From NCBI GenBank assembly GCA_002309475.1, contig DBXJ01000018.1:1-43878 (forward strand): DNA of 43,878 bases. Reading direction: 5' to 3'. The notes beneath the pieces are model-generated. The model was not told the DNA's origin. It saw only the letters and a program-made list of their open reading frames with translations, and ran no database searches. Source of the stretch: Bacteroidales bacterium UBA1215 (GTDB lineage: Bacteria > Bacteroidota > Bacteroidia > Bacteroidales > WCHB1-69). Shown here piece after piece: positions 15,139 to 22,972 of this stretch (its first letter is position 1; the number at the start of each line of letters is the position of its first letter). A program made the position numbers and the translations under genes.

Positions 15139-16211
15139 ATTGAGTGACTAAATTTCTTTAGAATAATGTTTTTTAAATCTTTAAAACTTTCACTGTCTTC
15201 TTTCCAACGAAATTGTTCTGTGAGTTCGTTCAAATAATCTATGGCAGTAGCTAAAGTTTTCTTTTCGTCTAAATTGTTGATTTCTTGAAGGAAAATATTG
15301 TTGTCGTTTTTGAACAATCCTTTTACCAAAGAAAATCGGGTGTTGGTGTCTATAAGGTTGAGCAAACTTGTAGCATTGCTGTGTTTTAGTTTTACGCCAA
15401 GTGTATTGTTGGTGTTGATATCTCTTACCATATCATTAATGCTTGGACGTTCGTTTTTGTAGGCTTCACTAATACTCATGCCACTGATAATAGGGGAGTC
15501 GAATTCTGTTTCGTCACCCCAATGAGGCGGAGGAAGGTCCGGACCATTTTTCTTGCTTGCTCGAGGAGCGGGGATTTCTTCTTCATCGCTTTCTTCGTAT
15601 TCATCGCTACCTTCGGCAAATTCAATGGCATCTAAATCAATGCCTTTGTCAAAAGCATCAGAATGCTTGTTTTCTTCGGGACTTGCCGTTTTCTCTGGTT
15701 CTGCTTCAGAAACATCGTTGAGCATGTCTGCATCTAAAACAAAATCATCAATAGGTTCTTGTTGTGGCTCTGTTTTTGTTTCAACTTTAGTTTCAACCTT
15801 AGGTTCTATTTTTGGTTCAACCTTTGGAGTTTCTTGTTTTTTGTCTTCAATAATCGGTTTTGGTGTAGATACTTGTTCTGAAGCAGGTGTTGTTTCTACC
15901 GGATTAGCTGCTGGTTTTGTTGTATGCTTTTTGGCTACAGGGGCTTTATTGGCGGGTTCTTCGTCAAAGCCATTGCTGAAAAGCGACAAGGTGCCATTGG
16001 TGTCACTTTGTGTATAAATATCGCCTTGTTGGCTGACAGGTTCTGTTTCGGTGATAGTGTTTTTCAAATGGTTGCAGGCTATATAAAAAGCTTTTACATC
16101 ATCTAACAATATATCTATGTCAATCAAGGAGGAACGATTGTCTATCTGTTGTACTTGTTGATTGATTTTTTCTAATAAAGCAGTTAATTTTGAATAATCT
16201 TCGGTGTTCAT
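15135..16211 (-). CDS. Acidic Bacteroidota hypothetical protein with Pro/Glu-rich linker
   Basis: I chose ATG 16211 (MNTEDYSKLTALLEKINQQ), since a longer frame from 16247 would start at or before the predicted transcription start. The 358 residues comprise a short helical N-terminus, then a low-complexity linker (about 95-260) with VEPKIEPKVETKVETK-type repeats and acidic runs. A compact C-terminal domain of about 120 residues follows (DTNTRFSLVKGLFKND). No signal peptide or membrane segment is seen, so it is likely cytosolic. I do not recognise a function. It overlaps the exported protein gene downstream by 4 nt. Confidence 0.75.
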   Translation of the reverse strand: MNTEDYSKLTALLEKINQQVQQIDNRSSLIDIDILLDDVKAFYIACNHLKNTITETEPVSQQGDIYTQSDTNGTLSLFSNGFDEEPANKAPVAKKHTTKPAANPVETTPASEQVSTPKPIIEDKKQETPKVEPKIEPKVETKVETKTEPQQEPIDDFVLDADMLNDVSEAEPEKTASPEENKHSDAFDKGIDLDAIEFAEGSDEYEESDEEEIPAPRASKKNGPDLPPPHWGDETEFDSPIISGMSISEAYKNERPSINDMVRDINTNNTLGVKLKHSNATSLLNLIDTNTRFSLVKGLFKNDNNIFLQEINNLDEKKTLATAIDYLNELTEQFRWKEDSESFKDLKNIILKKFSHSI

Positions 16212-16244
16212 AATGCGTTTCTTTTTTTGCAAAATTTCAATTTC

Positions 16245-16252
16245 CAAAAATA
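16245..16252 (-). promoter_or_regulatory. -7 promoter box for the 16211-14284 pair
   Basis: TATTTTTG on the minus strand lies 33 nt before ATG 16211 and supports that start. Confidence 0.6.
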
Positions 16253-16392
16253 TAAAAAACTAATGAAATACTAATAAATTTTTTCTTTTTTTTATTGAAA
16301 AAATGTGGTTGAAAATGAATTTTGTTAAATAATTGAATTATAATGTTTTATAAATGTTTTTATGTTGATATTAACAAAAAATGTTCATTTTT

Positions 16393-17103
16393 TTAGTTAA
16401 TACCCAATAAAAATACAGTTGGTTTTTTATGAATGTTGATAGTTTTTGCTCTTTTCCAGCTTTCAATGGTCATGGTTTTGATGAATTGGTCCGGTTGTGA
16501 AATTTGGCAGGCAACACAAAGGTATGTTTGTGGATGGCAATATTTTAGCAAGGCTTCAAATAGTTGCATGTTTCTATAAGGAGCTTCTATAAATATTTGC
16601 GTTTGATTGTATTTGATAGCCGGTAGTTCAATATTTTTGATTTTTTCAGCTAAAGAAATTTTGTCAGCAGGCAAATAACCATGAAAGACAAAATTTTGCC
16701 CGCACAATCCCGATGCCATAAGTGCCATCATCAAAGAAGAAGGTCCCACAAGGGGCACCACGTGGATGTGTTGTTGTTGAGCGGCTAACACCAAAGTATA
16801 GCCCGGATCGGCAATACAAGGCAATCCGGCTTCGGACATCAGACCCACATCGTTTCCGTCTTTGAGTAAGTGTAGTACTTTTGAATAGTCAAAATTGTTG
16901 ACAACATGTTCATTAAGTTCGAAAAAACTACAATCGTCAATCGGAAATAGTTGGTCAATTTTTCTAAGAAAACGTCTTGCAGTACGAATCTCCTCTATCA
17001 CAAAACAACGCAATTTGCCAATGATGCCATAGTTATATTGTGGAATAACATGGTCAACGTCATTTTCTCCAATCGGAGTAGGGATAAGATAGAGTGTCCC
17101 CAT
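16393..17103 (-). CDS. Tetrapyrrole-methylase-family SAM methyltransferase (RsmI-like)
   Basis: The 236 residues match the RsmI/YraL branch of the tetrapyrrole methylase fold: LYLIPTPIGE at the N-terminus, MSEAGLPCIADPGYTLVLAA, then VPLVGPSSLMMALMASG and FHGYLPAD. RsmI methylates the ribose of C1402 in 16S rRNA. This protein is shorter than typical RsmI (about 280) and belongs to a second Bacteroidota group, so I assign only the fold and SAM use, not the exact target. It starts 5 nt after the stop of sufC and is probably cotranscribed with it. Confidence 0.8.
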   Translation of the reverse strand: MGTLYLIPTPIGENDVDHVIPQYNYGIIGKLRCFVIEEIRTARRFLRKIDQLFPIDDCSFFELNEHVVNNFDYSKVLHLLKDGNDVGLMSEAGLPCIADPGYTLVLAAQQQHIHVVPLVGPSSLMMALMASGLCGQNFVFHGYLPADKISLAEKIKNIELPAIKYNQTQIFIEAPYRNMQLFEALLKYCHPQTYLCVACQISQPDQFIKTMTIESWKRAKTINIHKKPTVFLLGIN

Positions 17104-17108
17104 AAAGA

Positions 17109-17861
17109 TTATGCGTTTTTAAGCCAATCGTAACCTTCGCTTTCCAATTTCAAGGCAAGGGTTTTGTCGCCAGTCATGGCAATTTTTCCTTCATAAAGAA
17201 TATGGACAAAGTCAGGTACAATATAATCCAATAAACGTTGGTAGTGGGTGATGACAATAGTTGAATTTTCAGGAGTTTTCAATTTGTTAACGCCACCTGC
17301 CACAACTTTTAATGCATCTATATCCAAGCCGGAATCAGTTTCGTCCAATATGGCTAATTCAGGTTCCAACATCGCCATTTGGAAAATTTCATTTTTCTTT
17401 TTTTCTCCACCAGAGAAACCTTCATTGACAGAACGATTGGATAATTTTGTTGTCAGTTCTACTATTTTCTTTTTTTCTTCCATTCGTGCTAAAAATTCAG
17501 GAGCGGAAAGTGGTGGCAAATGACGATATGTTCTTATTTCGTTGAGAGCGGTCTTCATAAAATTGGTCATGCTGACACCTTTTATTTCAACAGGATATTG
17601 AAAACCGAGAAATATACCTTCTCTGGCACGTTCTTCAATAGGCATTGCTAAAAGATTTTTACCTTTATATAATATTTCACCTTGGGTAACTTGATAGATT
17701 TCTTTACCGGCAATCACAGATGCCAAGGTGCTTTTCCCGTTACCATTGGGTCCCATTAAAGCGTGAACTTCTCCTTTGTTGATGGTTAAATTTACGCCAT
17801 TGAGAATTTCTTTTCCTTCAATAGAAACATGTAAATTTTTTATTTCTAATAATGTATCCAT
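17109..17861 (-). CDS. sufC: Fe-S cluster assembly ATPase SufC
   Basis: Start 17861 (MDTLLEIKNLHVSIEGKEIL) aligns with other SufC proteins and leaves 250 residues; ATG 17879 adds six. Walker A is GPNGNGKST (37-45), the ABC signature is GFSGGEKKK, Walker B is LAILDETDSGLDIDAL, and the H-loop is VITHYQRLL. SufC is the soluble ABC-type ATPase of the SufBC2D scaffold that builds Fe-S clusters in the cytosol. sufB, sufD and sufS are not beside it here: the next gene downstream is a methyltransferase and the upstream neighbour is divergent, which is unusual for suf genes. Confidence 0.97.
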   Translation of the reverse strand: MDTLLEIKNLHVSIEGKEILNGVNLTINKGEVHALMGPNGNGKSTLASVIAGKEIYQVTQGEILYKGKNLLAMPIEERAREGIFLGFQYPVEIKGVSMTNFMKTALNEIRTYRHLPPLSAPEFLARMEEKKKIVELTTKLSNRSVNEGFSGGEKKKNEIFQMAMLEPELAILDETDSGLDIDALKVVAGGVNKLKTPENSTIVITHYQRLLDYIVPDFVHILYEGKIAMTGDKTLALKLESEGYDWLKNA

Positions 17862-17898
17862 TTTAATCGTTGAATGCAATAATACTTAAAAAAACATG

Positions 17899-17906
17899 CA
17901 AAGATA
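17899..17906 (-). promoter_or_regulatory. -7 promoter box for sufC
   Basis: TATCTTTG on the minus strand lies 37 nt before ATG 17861 and matches TAnnTTTG. Confidence 0.6.
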
Positions 17907-17963
17907 ACATTTTTTAGTGAGAAAATAAGTAAGAGGGTGGGTGTGAAATCCATTTTTTTTTAC

Positions 17964-17971
17964 TATTTTTG
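17964..17971 (+). promoter_or_regulatory. -7 promoter box for the 17986 gene
   Basis: TATTTTTG lies 14 nt before ATG 17986. Transcription would start near 17977, so 17986 is the better start codon. Confidence 0.55.
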
Positions 17972-17985
17972 CAAAAATGTTGTTT

Positions 17986-18720
17986 ATGGCAAAAACTTAT
18001 CCGACAAATGCTTTAGGAATTAAAAAACCTGCAGTAGAAAAACTCAAAAGCGATGAAAAACTATCTGCTTATCTTATTTTGATAAATGCAGAATATAAAG
18101 GTCTTGATTTTTATGCACATCTTTATAAGGATACAAAATACTTGTTTTCAGCTATCACCAACAGAAACAAAGACGATAAAAAAGAAGTTGAAACTGAAGA
18201 TAAAAAGGAAATTTTCATATCGGATTTGGATAATTTTGATGCAAAAATGCTTTATAATCAATATGACGAAAGAATAAAGCCTTTGTTTTGTATTGCCAAT
18301 GAAGATGCTTATGGCAACAAATTGATAGGAACTTCGGATGCATTGCATATTATAACCGAAAAAGTGGCCTCTTCTTCAAATGCTTCAATTTTGAAAAATC
18401 AAATGTCCTTGGGTTTGGAATTTGAAGAGGACAGTAAATTAGAAAGCAATACTTGGAGCAAATTTCCACAAATTATGAAAGAATACAATATTGTAGCCTT
18501 GAAAAATTTCGATATGCTGTTTGTTGTTGACAAAGATTTGTTGGAATGTTGGGAATATTTATTCGTAAGTTTGAAAAGATTGACATGGCTTAAATATCGT
18601 TTTTTGGATATTCACGACATTAGTCAACCTGAAAAATTTCTGGACAACTATCATATTTTTGCCGAATATGTCAGCAACCATAAAGAAAATTTTCATTATC
18701 ATAGAAAGTGGTATGAATGA
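17986..18720 (+). CDS. Hypothetical protein, function unknown
   Basis: The protein has 244 residues from ATG 17986 (MAKTYPTNALGIKKPA). An ATG 9 nt earlier falls almost on the expected transcription start. It is soluble, without signal peptide or membrane helix, rich in Lys, Asp and Glu, and ends YHRKWYE. I recognise no domain. It is a single-gene unit: its own promoter box lies upstream, and the next gene has another promoter. Its divergent neighbour is sufC. Confidence 0.65.
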   Translation: MAKTYPTNALGIKKPAVEKLKSDEKLSAYLILINAEYKGLDFYAHLYKDTKYLFSAITNRNKDDKKEVETEDKKEIFISDLDNFDAKMLYNQYDERIKPLFCIANEDAYGNKLIGTSDALHIITEKVASSSNASILKNQMSLGLEFEEDSKLESNTWSKFPQIMKEYNIVALKNFDMLFVVDKDLLECWEYLFVSLKRLTWLKYRFLDIHDISQPEKFLDNYHIFAEYVSNHKENFHYHRKWYE

Positions 18721-18781
18721 AATAATTACAAAAAAAATAATTAAAAAATAATATTTGTATGTTTGATAATTATTTTTTTTC

Positions 18782-18789
18782 TATTTTTG
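18782..18789 (+). promoter_or_regulatory. -7 promoter box for the 18831-20706 operon
   Basis: TATTTTTG lies 41 nt before ATG 18831 and would drive the pRiA4b-like gene, miaA and the DUF5606 gene. Confidence 0.6.
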
Positions 18790-18830
18790 CAAACGAATAA
18801 ACAAATAAAAACAAAACTAATTTTTGGGAT

Positions 18831-19364
18831 ATGTACGTATATAAATTCAGAATGACATCTGACGAAATAGAAGGATTTACAAGAGATTACGAAATCGCTG
18901 GAGAACAGACTTTTCAAGATTTTCACGATGTTATAATTTCTTCTATTAAAGGATATAACCAAGGTGAATTGTCATCATTTTTTATTGCAGACGGACAATG
19001 GGCAAAGAAAAAAGAAATCACTCTTGTTGATATGAATGTTGACGAAGATAGTGAAAAAGAAATGCCCAAATATGTGATGAAAGATGCCAAGATAAAAGAT
19101 TTTATTGACGATCCTCATCAAAAACTCATATTTGAATACGATTATTTAAATCATATCGTTTATTATATTGAACTTTTAAAGTTGGTGGAAGTAGATGACA
19201 AGAAAAAAAATCAATATCCCATCTGCACCAATAGTGTGGGCGATTCCATGCCATTGAAGAAAATAGATGATTTTCTCGAAGATTTAAGTATTGATGACGA
19301 AGATTTAGACGAAGGCTTCAGTGAAGAATTTGACGACGAATTTGGAGATGAAACTGAAATTTAA
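18831..19364 (+). CDS. Plasmid pRiA4b ORF-3 family protein
   Basis: The N-terminal 110 residues (MYVYKFRMTSDEIEGFTRDY, then HDVIISSIKGYN, LIFEYDYLNH) fit the pRiA4b ORF-3 / IS1096-passenger family. These are small cytosolic proteins of unknown biochemical role. The last 35 residues are very acidic (DDEDLDEGFSEEFDDEFGD). The family name recalls mobile elements, but no inverted repeats or transposase occur nearby, so it is most likely a resident gene. It is followed 12 nt later by miaA in the same frame. Confidence 0.75.
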   Translation: MYVYKFRMTSDEIEGFTRDYEIAGEQTFQDFHDVIISSIKGYNQGELSSFFIADGQWAKKKEITLVDMNVDEDSEKEMPKYVMKDAKIKDFIDDPHQKLIFEYDYLNHIVYYIELLKLVEVDDKKKNQYPICTNSVGDSMPLKKIDDFLEDLSIDDEDLDEGFSEEFDDEFGDETEI

Positions 19365-19376
19365 TTCAAATATCTT

Positions 19377-20279
19377 TTGAATGTAAATAATAAAACATTA
19401 GTCATCATAGCAGGTCCAACGGCTGTTGGAAAGACTGCTTTTTGCGTACAATTAGCCAAAAGATTGCAAACGGAAATTATTTCCGCAGATTCACGACAAT
19501 TCTATAAAGAAACAGTCATCGGAACGGCTGCCCCCACCAAGAAAGAAATGGATGGCGTACCACATCATTTTGTCGGCAATTTGTCCATTTTTGATTATTA
19601 TAATGTAAGCATCTACGAGCGGGAAGCCATGGCTTTGTTGGGTAATTTGTTCCAAGAAAAAGATTTTGTTATCGCCACCGGCGGTAGCGGTTTGTATATA
19701 GATACATTGTGCTATGGAATTGATAATTTGCCGGATATAGATTTAAATTTGAGAAATTCTCTCATACAACGATTTCAAAAAGAAGGTTTGGAACCCTTGG
19801 TGGCACAGTTGCAACAATTAGATGAAGAATATTTTGCGATAGTTGACAAAAAAAATCCCAAGCGGGTTGTGCGAGCTTTGGAAGTCTGCCTGCAAACAGG
19901 ACAAACATATACTTCGTTGAGAAAAAAGACCAAAAACAATCGCGATTTCAAAATAATAAAAATCTGTTTGACATTGCCGCGAGAACAACTCAATCAACGT
20001 ATTTGCCTGCGGACTGACGAAATGATGCAAAAAGGATTCTTGCAAGAAGCAAAAAAATTGTTTCCATATAAAAAATTAAATGCCTTAAATACATTAGGTT
20101 ATAGAGAATTGTTTGATTATTTGGAAGAAAAAATTTCTTTAGAAGAAGCAGTTGATAAAATAAAAACCAATACAAAACGTTATGCTAAACGTCAAATGAC
20201 TTGGTTCAAAAGGGAAGGTAACAACTATACCTTTTTAGAGCGACCGACATTGGACGATGTTTTAAAGATAATTAAGTAA
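19377..20279 (+). CDS. miaA: tRNA dimethylallyltransferase MiaA
   Basis: The 300-residue enzyme transfers a dimethylallyl group to A37 of tRNAs that read UNN codons. The P-loop GPTAVGKT is at residues 13-20, followed by ISADSRQFYKE, ATGGSGLYIDTL and the C-terminal YAKRQMTWFKR. The frame has no ATG before the P-loop. The only workable start is TTG at 19377, 12 nt after the upstream stop; an ATG at 19380 is out of frame and hits a stop at once. A TTG start may keep expression low. It is the middle gene of a three-gene operon. Confidence 0.95.
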   Translation: MNVNNKTLVIIAGPTAVGKTAFCVQLAKRLQTEIISADSRQFYKETVIGTAAPTKKEMDGVPHHFVGNLSIFDYYNVSIYEREAMALLGNLFQEKDFVIATGGSGLYIDTLCYGIDNLPDIDLNLRNSLIQRFQKEGLEPLVAQLQQLDEEYFAIVDKKNPKRVVRALEVCLQTGQTYTSLRKKTKNNRDFKIIKICLTLPREQLNQRICLRTDEMMQKGFLQEAKKLFPYKKLNALNTLGYRELFDYLEEKISLEEAVDKIKTNTKRYAKRQMTWFKREGNNYTFLERPTLDDVLKIIK

Positions 20280-20283
20280 TAAA

Positions 20284-20706
20284 ATGGATTTAAAAGAGAT
20301 ATTATCAGTATCAGGAAAACCGGGCTTGTATCGCTTGGTGTCAAAAGGAATGAATAAAATAGTAGTAGAATCATTAGTGGATAAATCAAAAATGCCATTA
20401 TTTGCATCTTCAAGAGCAAGTGCCTTAAATAATATTGCCATCTATACAGATGAAGATAGTATTCCATTGGAAGATGTTTTCAAAAAGATTTTCGAAAAAG
20501 AAAATGGCGGAAAGTGCATCGATCCAAAATCTGTCAAAGATGATGATTTGAAGCAATATTTAGCAGAGGTATTGCCGGAATACGACAGAGAAAGAGTACA
20601 TGTATCGGATATGAAAAAATTGTTTATTTGGTACAATATACTTCATGATAACAATTTGCTTGTTTTTGATGAAAAACAAGACGAAGAAGAAAAGGAAGAA
20701 AAATAA
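20284..20706 (+). CDS. DUF5606 family protein
   Basis: This 140-residue cytosolic protein matches the Bacteroidota-specific DUF5606 family, recognised from MDLKEILSVSGKPGLYRLVS, the central SRASALNNIAIYTDEDSIPL and the KLFIWYNIL segment. The C-terminus is a charged tail (DEKQDEEEKEEK). The biochemical role is not known. It starts 4 nt after the miaA stop and is the last gene of the operon, ending in a strong terminator. Confidence 0.85.
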   Translation: MDLKEILSVSGKPGLYRLVSKGMNKIVVESLVDKSKMPLFASSRASALNNIAIYTDEDSIPLEDVFKKIFEKENGGKCIDPKSVKDDDLKQYLAEVLPEYDRERVHVSDMKKLFIWYNILHDNNLLVFDEKQDEEEKEEK

Positions 20707-20731
20707 AAAAAGCGATACAATCGCTTTTTTT
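20705..20731. terminator. Bidirectional terminator between DUF5606 gene and corA
   Basis: AGCGAT / ATCGCT pairs around ACA and extends through flanking A and T runs to 12 bp. It serves the converging genes on both strands. Confidence 0.85.
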
Positions 20732-21645
20732 TATATCCATTTTTTCTTTTTAAAGAAAATGATAAAGATAATTACCAATACAATGCTGAAACCCATAATC
20801 ATCCAAAAGGCACTTGGATAGTTAGCCAAGGGTAGTTCAACATTCATGCCGTAGGCACTTGTCAAGAAGGTGATAGGCAACATGATGGTGGATATCAGGG
20901 TGAGCACCTTCATGGTTTCGTTGGTCTTGTTGGCCTGCAAAGAATCGAAGGTTTGCGACAATGAAAATGTCAAATCTTCAAAGTCTTCAATCATATCCCA
21001 CATTTTTTGGTAGATATCCAAAATATTGCCCCAGTAGTCTTCCATATCCTCCGTTTGTTCATAACCTTGAATGTCACCGGATTCAAATTTGTGGAATACT
21101 CTTAACTGTGGCTTGAAAATAGTGTTCAATTGGATGATATTTCGTCTTGCAACGGAAATTTTTTCAATGGTGTTGGTGGATTTTTCATCAAACATTTCTC
21201 GGTTGATTTCATCAATTTCTTGTCCCACACGACTAACAAGCAGGTATGATTCGTTGATGAGTCGATTGAGCAAATTGTACAATATTGCATCACTCGATTT
21301 GGCAATCAATCCTTCTGAAGCCATTGGATTTTGTTTGTAATAGTTGAACAAGTCTTCTACAATCCAGTGGGAATGGCCAATGGTGATAATATAATCTTTT
21401 CCCCAAAAAATTTTCACTTCTTTGGCTCTGATAAATCGTTTTTGATTGTCAAAATGCGGAAAATGTAATATTAGAAAATAATAGTTATCGTAGATATCTA
21501 CTTTTGGTCTTTGTGTGTAACTTCGGCAGTCTTCAATGTCAAGAGGGTGAAAATCATATTCATCTTGTAATTTGTCAAAATCTTCATCTGTCGGGTGTTG
21601 AACGTGAAGCCATTTCAATTTCCCTAATGTTAATGTATCTATCAT
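20731..21645 (-). CDS. corA: CorA-family magnesium/cobalt transporter
   Basis: The product is 304 residues with a soluble acidic N-terminal domain and a long central helix. Two C-terminal transmembrane segments (LTLISTIMLPITFLTSA and FWMIMGFSIVLVIIFIIFF) flank the signature YGMN. The first membrane helix lines the pore and GMN forms the selectivity loop. CorA is a pentameric inner-membrane channel for Mg2+, and sometimes Co2+ or Ni2+. The 5' UTR of about 60 nt contains a near-perfect 20-nt palindrome that may be regulatory. Confidence 0.95.
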   Translation of the reverse strand: MIDTLTLGKLKWLHVQHPTDEDFDKLQDEYDFHPLDIEDCRSYTQRPKVDIYDNYYFLILHFPHFDNQKRFIRAKEVKIFWGKDYIITIGHSHWIVEDLFNYYKQNPMASEGLIAKSSDAILYNLLNRLINESYLLVSRVGQEIDEINREMFDEKSTNTIEKISVARRNIIQLNTIFKPQLRVFHKFESGDIQGYEQTEDMEDYWGNILDIYQKMWDMIEDFEDLTFSLSQTFDSLQANKTNETMKVLTLISTIMLPITFLTSAYGMNVELPLANYPSAFWMIMGFSIVLVIIFIIFFKKKKWI

Positions 21646-21673
21646 AATAACCCCCTTTTTTATTGTCTCGCGA

Positions 21674-21693
21674 TTTACATGCCGGTATGTAAA
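21674..21693 (-). promoter_or_regulatory. Palindrome in the corA 5' UTR
   Basis: A 20-nt near-perfect palindrome (TTTACATGCCGGTATGTAAA, one G-T mismatch) lies between the corA -7 box and its ATG. It could be a repressor operator or an mRNA hairpin. There is no T-run, so it is not a simple terminator. Confidence 0.5.
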
Positions 21694-21710
21694 ATTTAAT
21701 TTAGAACTTG

Positions 21711-21718
21711 CAAAGATA
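21711..21718 (-). promoter_or_regulatory. -7 promoter box for corA
   Basis: TATCTTTG on the minus strand gives a 5' UTR of about 60 nt before ATG 21645. Confidence 0.6.
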
Positions 21719-21777
21719 GCATTTTTTTTTCAATTATGAGAAAAAAATGCGTATTAATATATATAATGTATAAAATA

Positions 21778-22971
21778 TTAGAAAAAGTTAGCCAATCCGC
21801 CTGTGGCAGTTTCCTTGTAGAGTGAAGGCAGATTGTGTCCTGTTTCTTTCATGGCAGCCACCACTTTGTCAAACGATACCAAATGTCTACCATCGGTCAG
21901 TGTGGCATAAATATTGGCATCTAAGGCACGTGCGGCAGCATATGCATTGCGTTCAATACAAGGTACTTGTACCAATCCGCAAACAGGATCGCATGTCAAT
22001 CCTAGGTGATGTTCCAAGCCCATTTCTGCGGCATATTCTATCTGCGATGGACTGCCACCGAACAATTGGTTGGCTGCTGCTGCTGCCATAGCACAGGCAA
22101 CACCGATTTCTCCTTGGCAGCCGACTTCCGCTCCGGAAATAGAGGCATTGTATTTTACTACATTGCCGAACAATCCCGCAGTTGCCAGTGCTTTTAGGAT
22201 GCGTTTTTCTTGAAAAGCGTGATTTTTGCTCAAATGAAACAATACCGACGACAGCACTCCGCTGGAACCACAAGTGGGAGCTGTAACAATCTTGCCGCCT
22301 GCAGCATTTTCTTCTGCACATGCCAAGGCATAGGCAAATACCAAACTTCTTGTTTTTAAATTGTCGGTGTAGCCGGTGGCTTTGATATAATATTCAGTTG
22401 CCTTACGTCTGATGCATAAATTGCCGGGCAAAACACCTTCGGTGTCTAAACCTCTTGTGATAGCATCTTGCATCACATGCCAAACTTCTTTCAGGTAGTC
22501 CCAAATATCGTTACTTTCGTTGGCTTCTACGTATTCCCAGTAAGCTCTTCCGGTTTTTTTGCACCATGTAAGTATGTCGCTGATGGTATTGAGTTCATAA
22601 ATTTGCGGCTTGGTTTCAGGTGGCGTGTCCGGATTTGCCAAGGCTCCGCCTCCGATAGAAAATATGGTCCAAGTGTCTTGCAAAGTATTGTCTTTGTCCC
22701 ATGCATCGAATTTCATTCCATTGGTATGGAAGTCTAAAACAATGTCAGGTTGCCAAATAATTTCGGTAGGAGTCGGTTCCAAAACACTTAAAATAGCCTT
22801 GTCGGTTAAGTGACCTTTTCCTGTGGCAGCCAAACTGCCGTATAATGTTACACAATATTTTTCGGCGTCAGGATTTTTACTTTTAAAAATTTGTGCCGCC
22901 TTTTTGGGTCCCATTGTATGGCTACTTGACGGACCGTTGCCGATTCTGTAGATTTCTTTGATGGATTCCAT
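21778..22971 (-). CDS. sdaA: L-serine ammonia-lyase (Fe-S, single chain)
   Basis: The 397-residue enzyme turns L-serine into pyruvate and ammonia. The beta domain at the N-terminus starts IGNGPSSSHTMGPKKAA. The alpha domain carries APTCGSSGVLSSV and the cysteine-rich LTCDPVCGLVQVPC that supplies Fe-S ligands. This beta-alpha single-chain form uses an oxygen-sensitive [4Fe-4S] cluster, fitting an anaerobe. It is shorter than the ~455-residue enterobacterial form; the missing length is in the beta domain, and the catalytic motifs are intact. It starts 1 nt after the speA stop, so the two form an operon. Confidence 0.95.
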   Translation of the reverse strand: MESIKEIYRIGNGPSSSHTMGPKKAAQIFKSKNPDAEKYCVTLYGSLAATGKGHLTDKAILSVLEPTPTEIIWQPDIVLDFHTNGMKFDAWDKDNTLQDTWTIFSIGGGALANPDTPPETKPQIYELNTISDILTWCKKTGRAYWEYVEANESNDIWDYLKEVWHVMQDAITRGLDTEGVLPGNLCIRRKATEYYIKATGYTDNLKTRSLVFAYALACAEENAAGGKIVTAPTCGSSGVLSSVLFHLSKNHAFQEKRILKALATAGLFGNVVKYNASISGAEVGCQGEIGVACAMAAAAANQLFGGSPSQIEYAAEMGLEHHLGLTCDPVCGLVQVPCIERNAYAAARALDANIYATLTDGRHLVSFDKVVAAMKETGHNLPSLYKETATGGLANFF

Positions 22972-22972
22972 A

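Noticed and set aside
15553..16017. Plus-strand Ser/Val-rich ORF of 154 codons
   Set aside because: It is the shadow of the low-complexity linker of the minus-strand acidic protein.
18831..19364. Possible insertion sequence, since the gene family is named for IS1096 and plasmid pRiA4b
   Set aside because: No transposase, terminal inverted repeats or target duplication is visible nearby.
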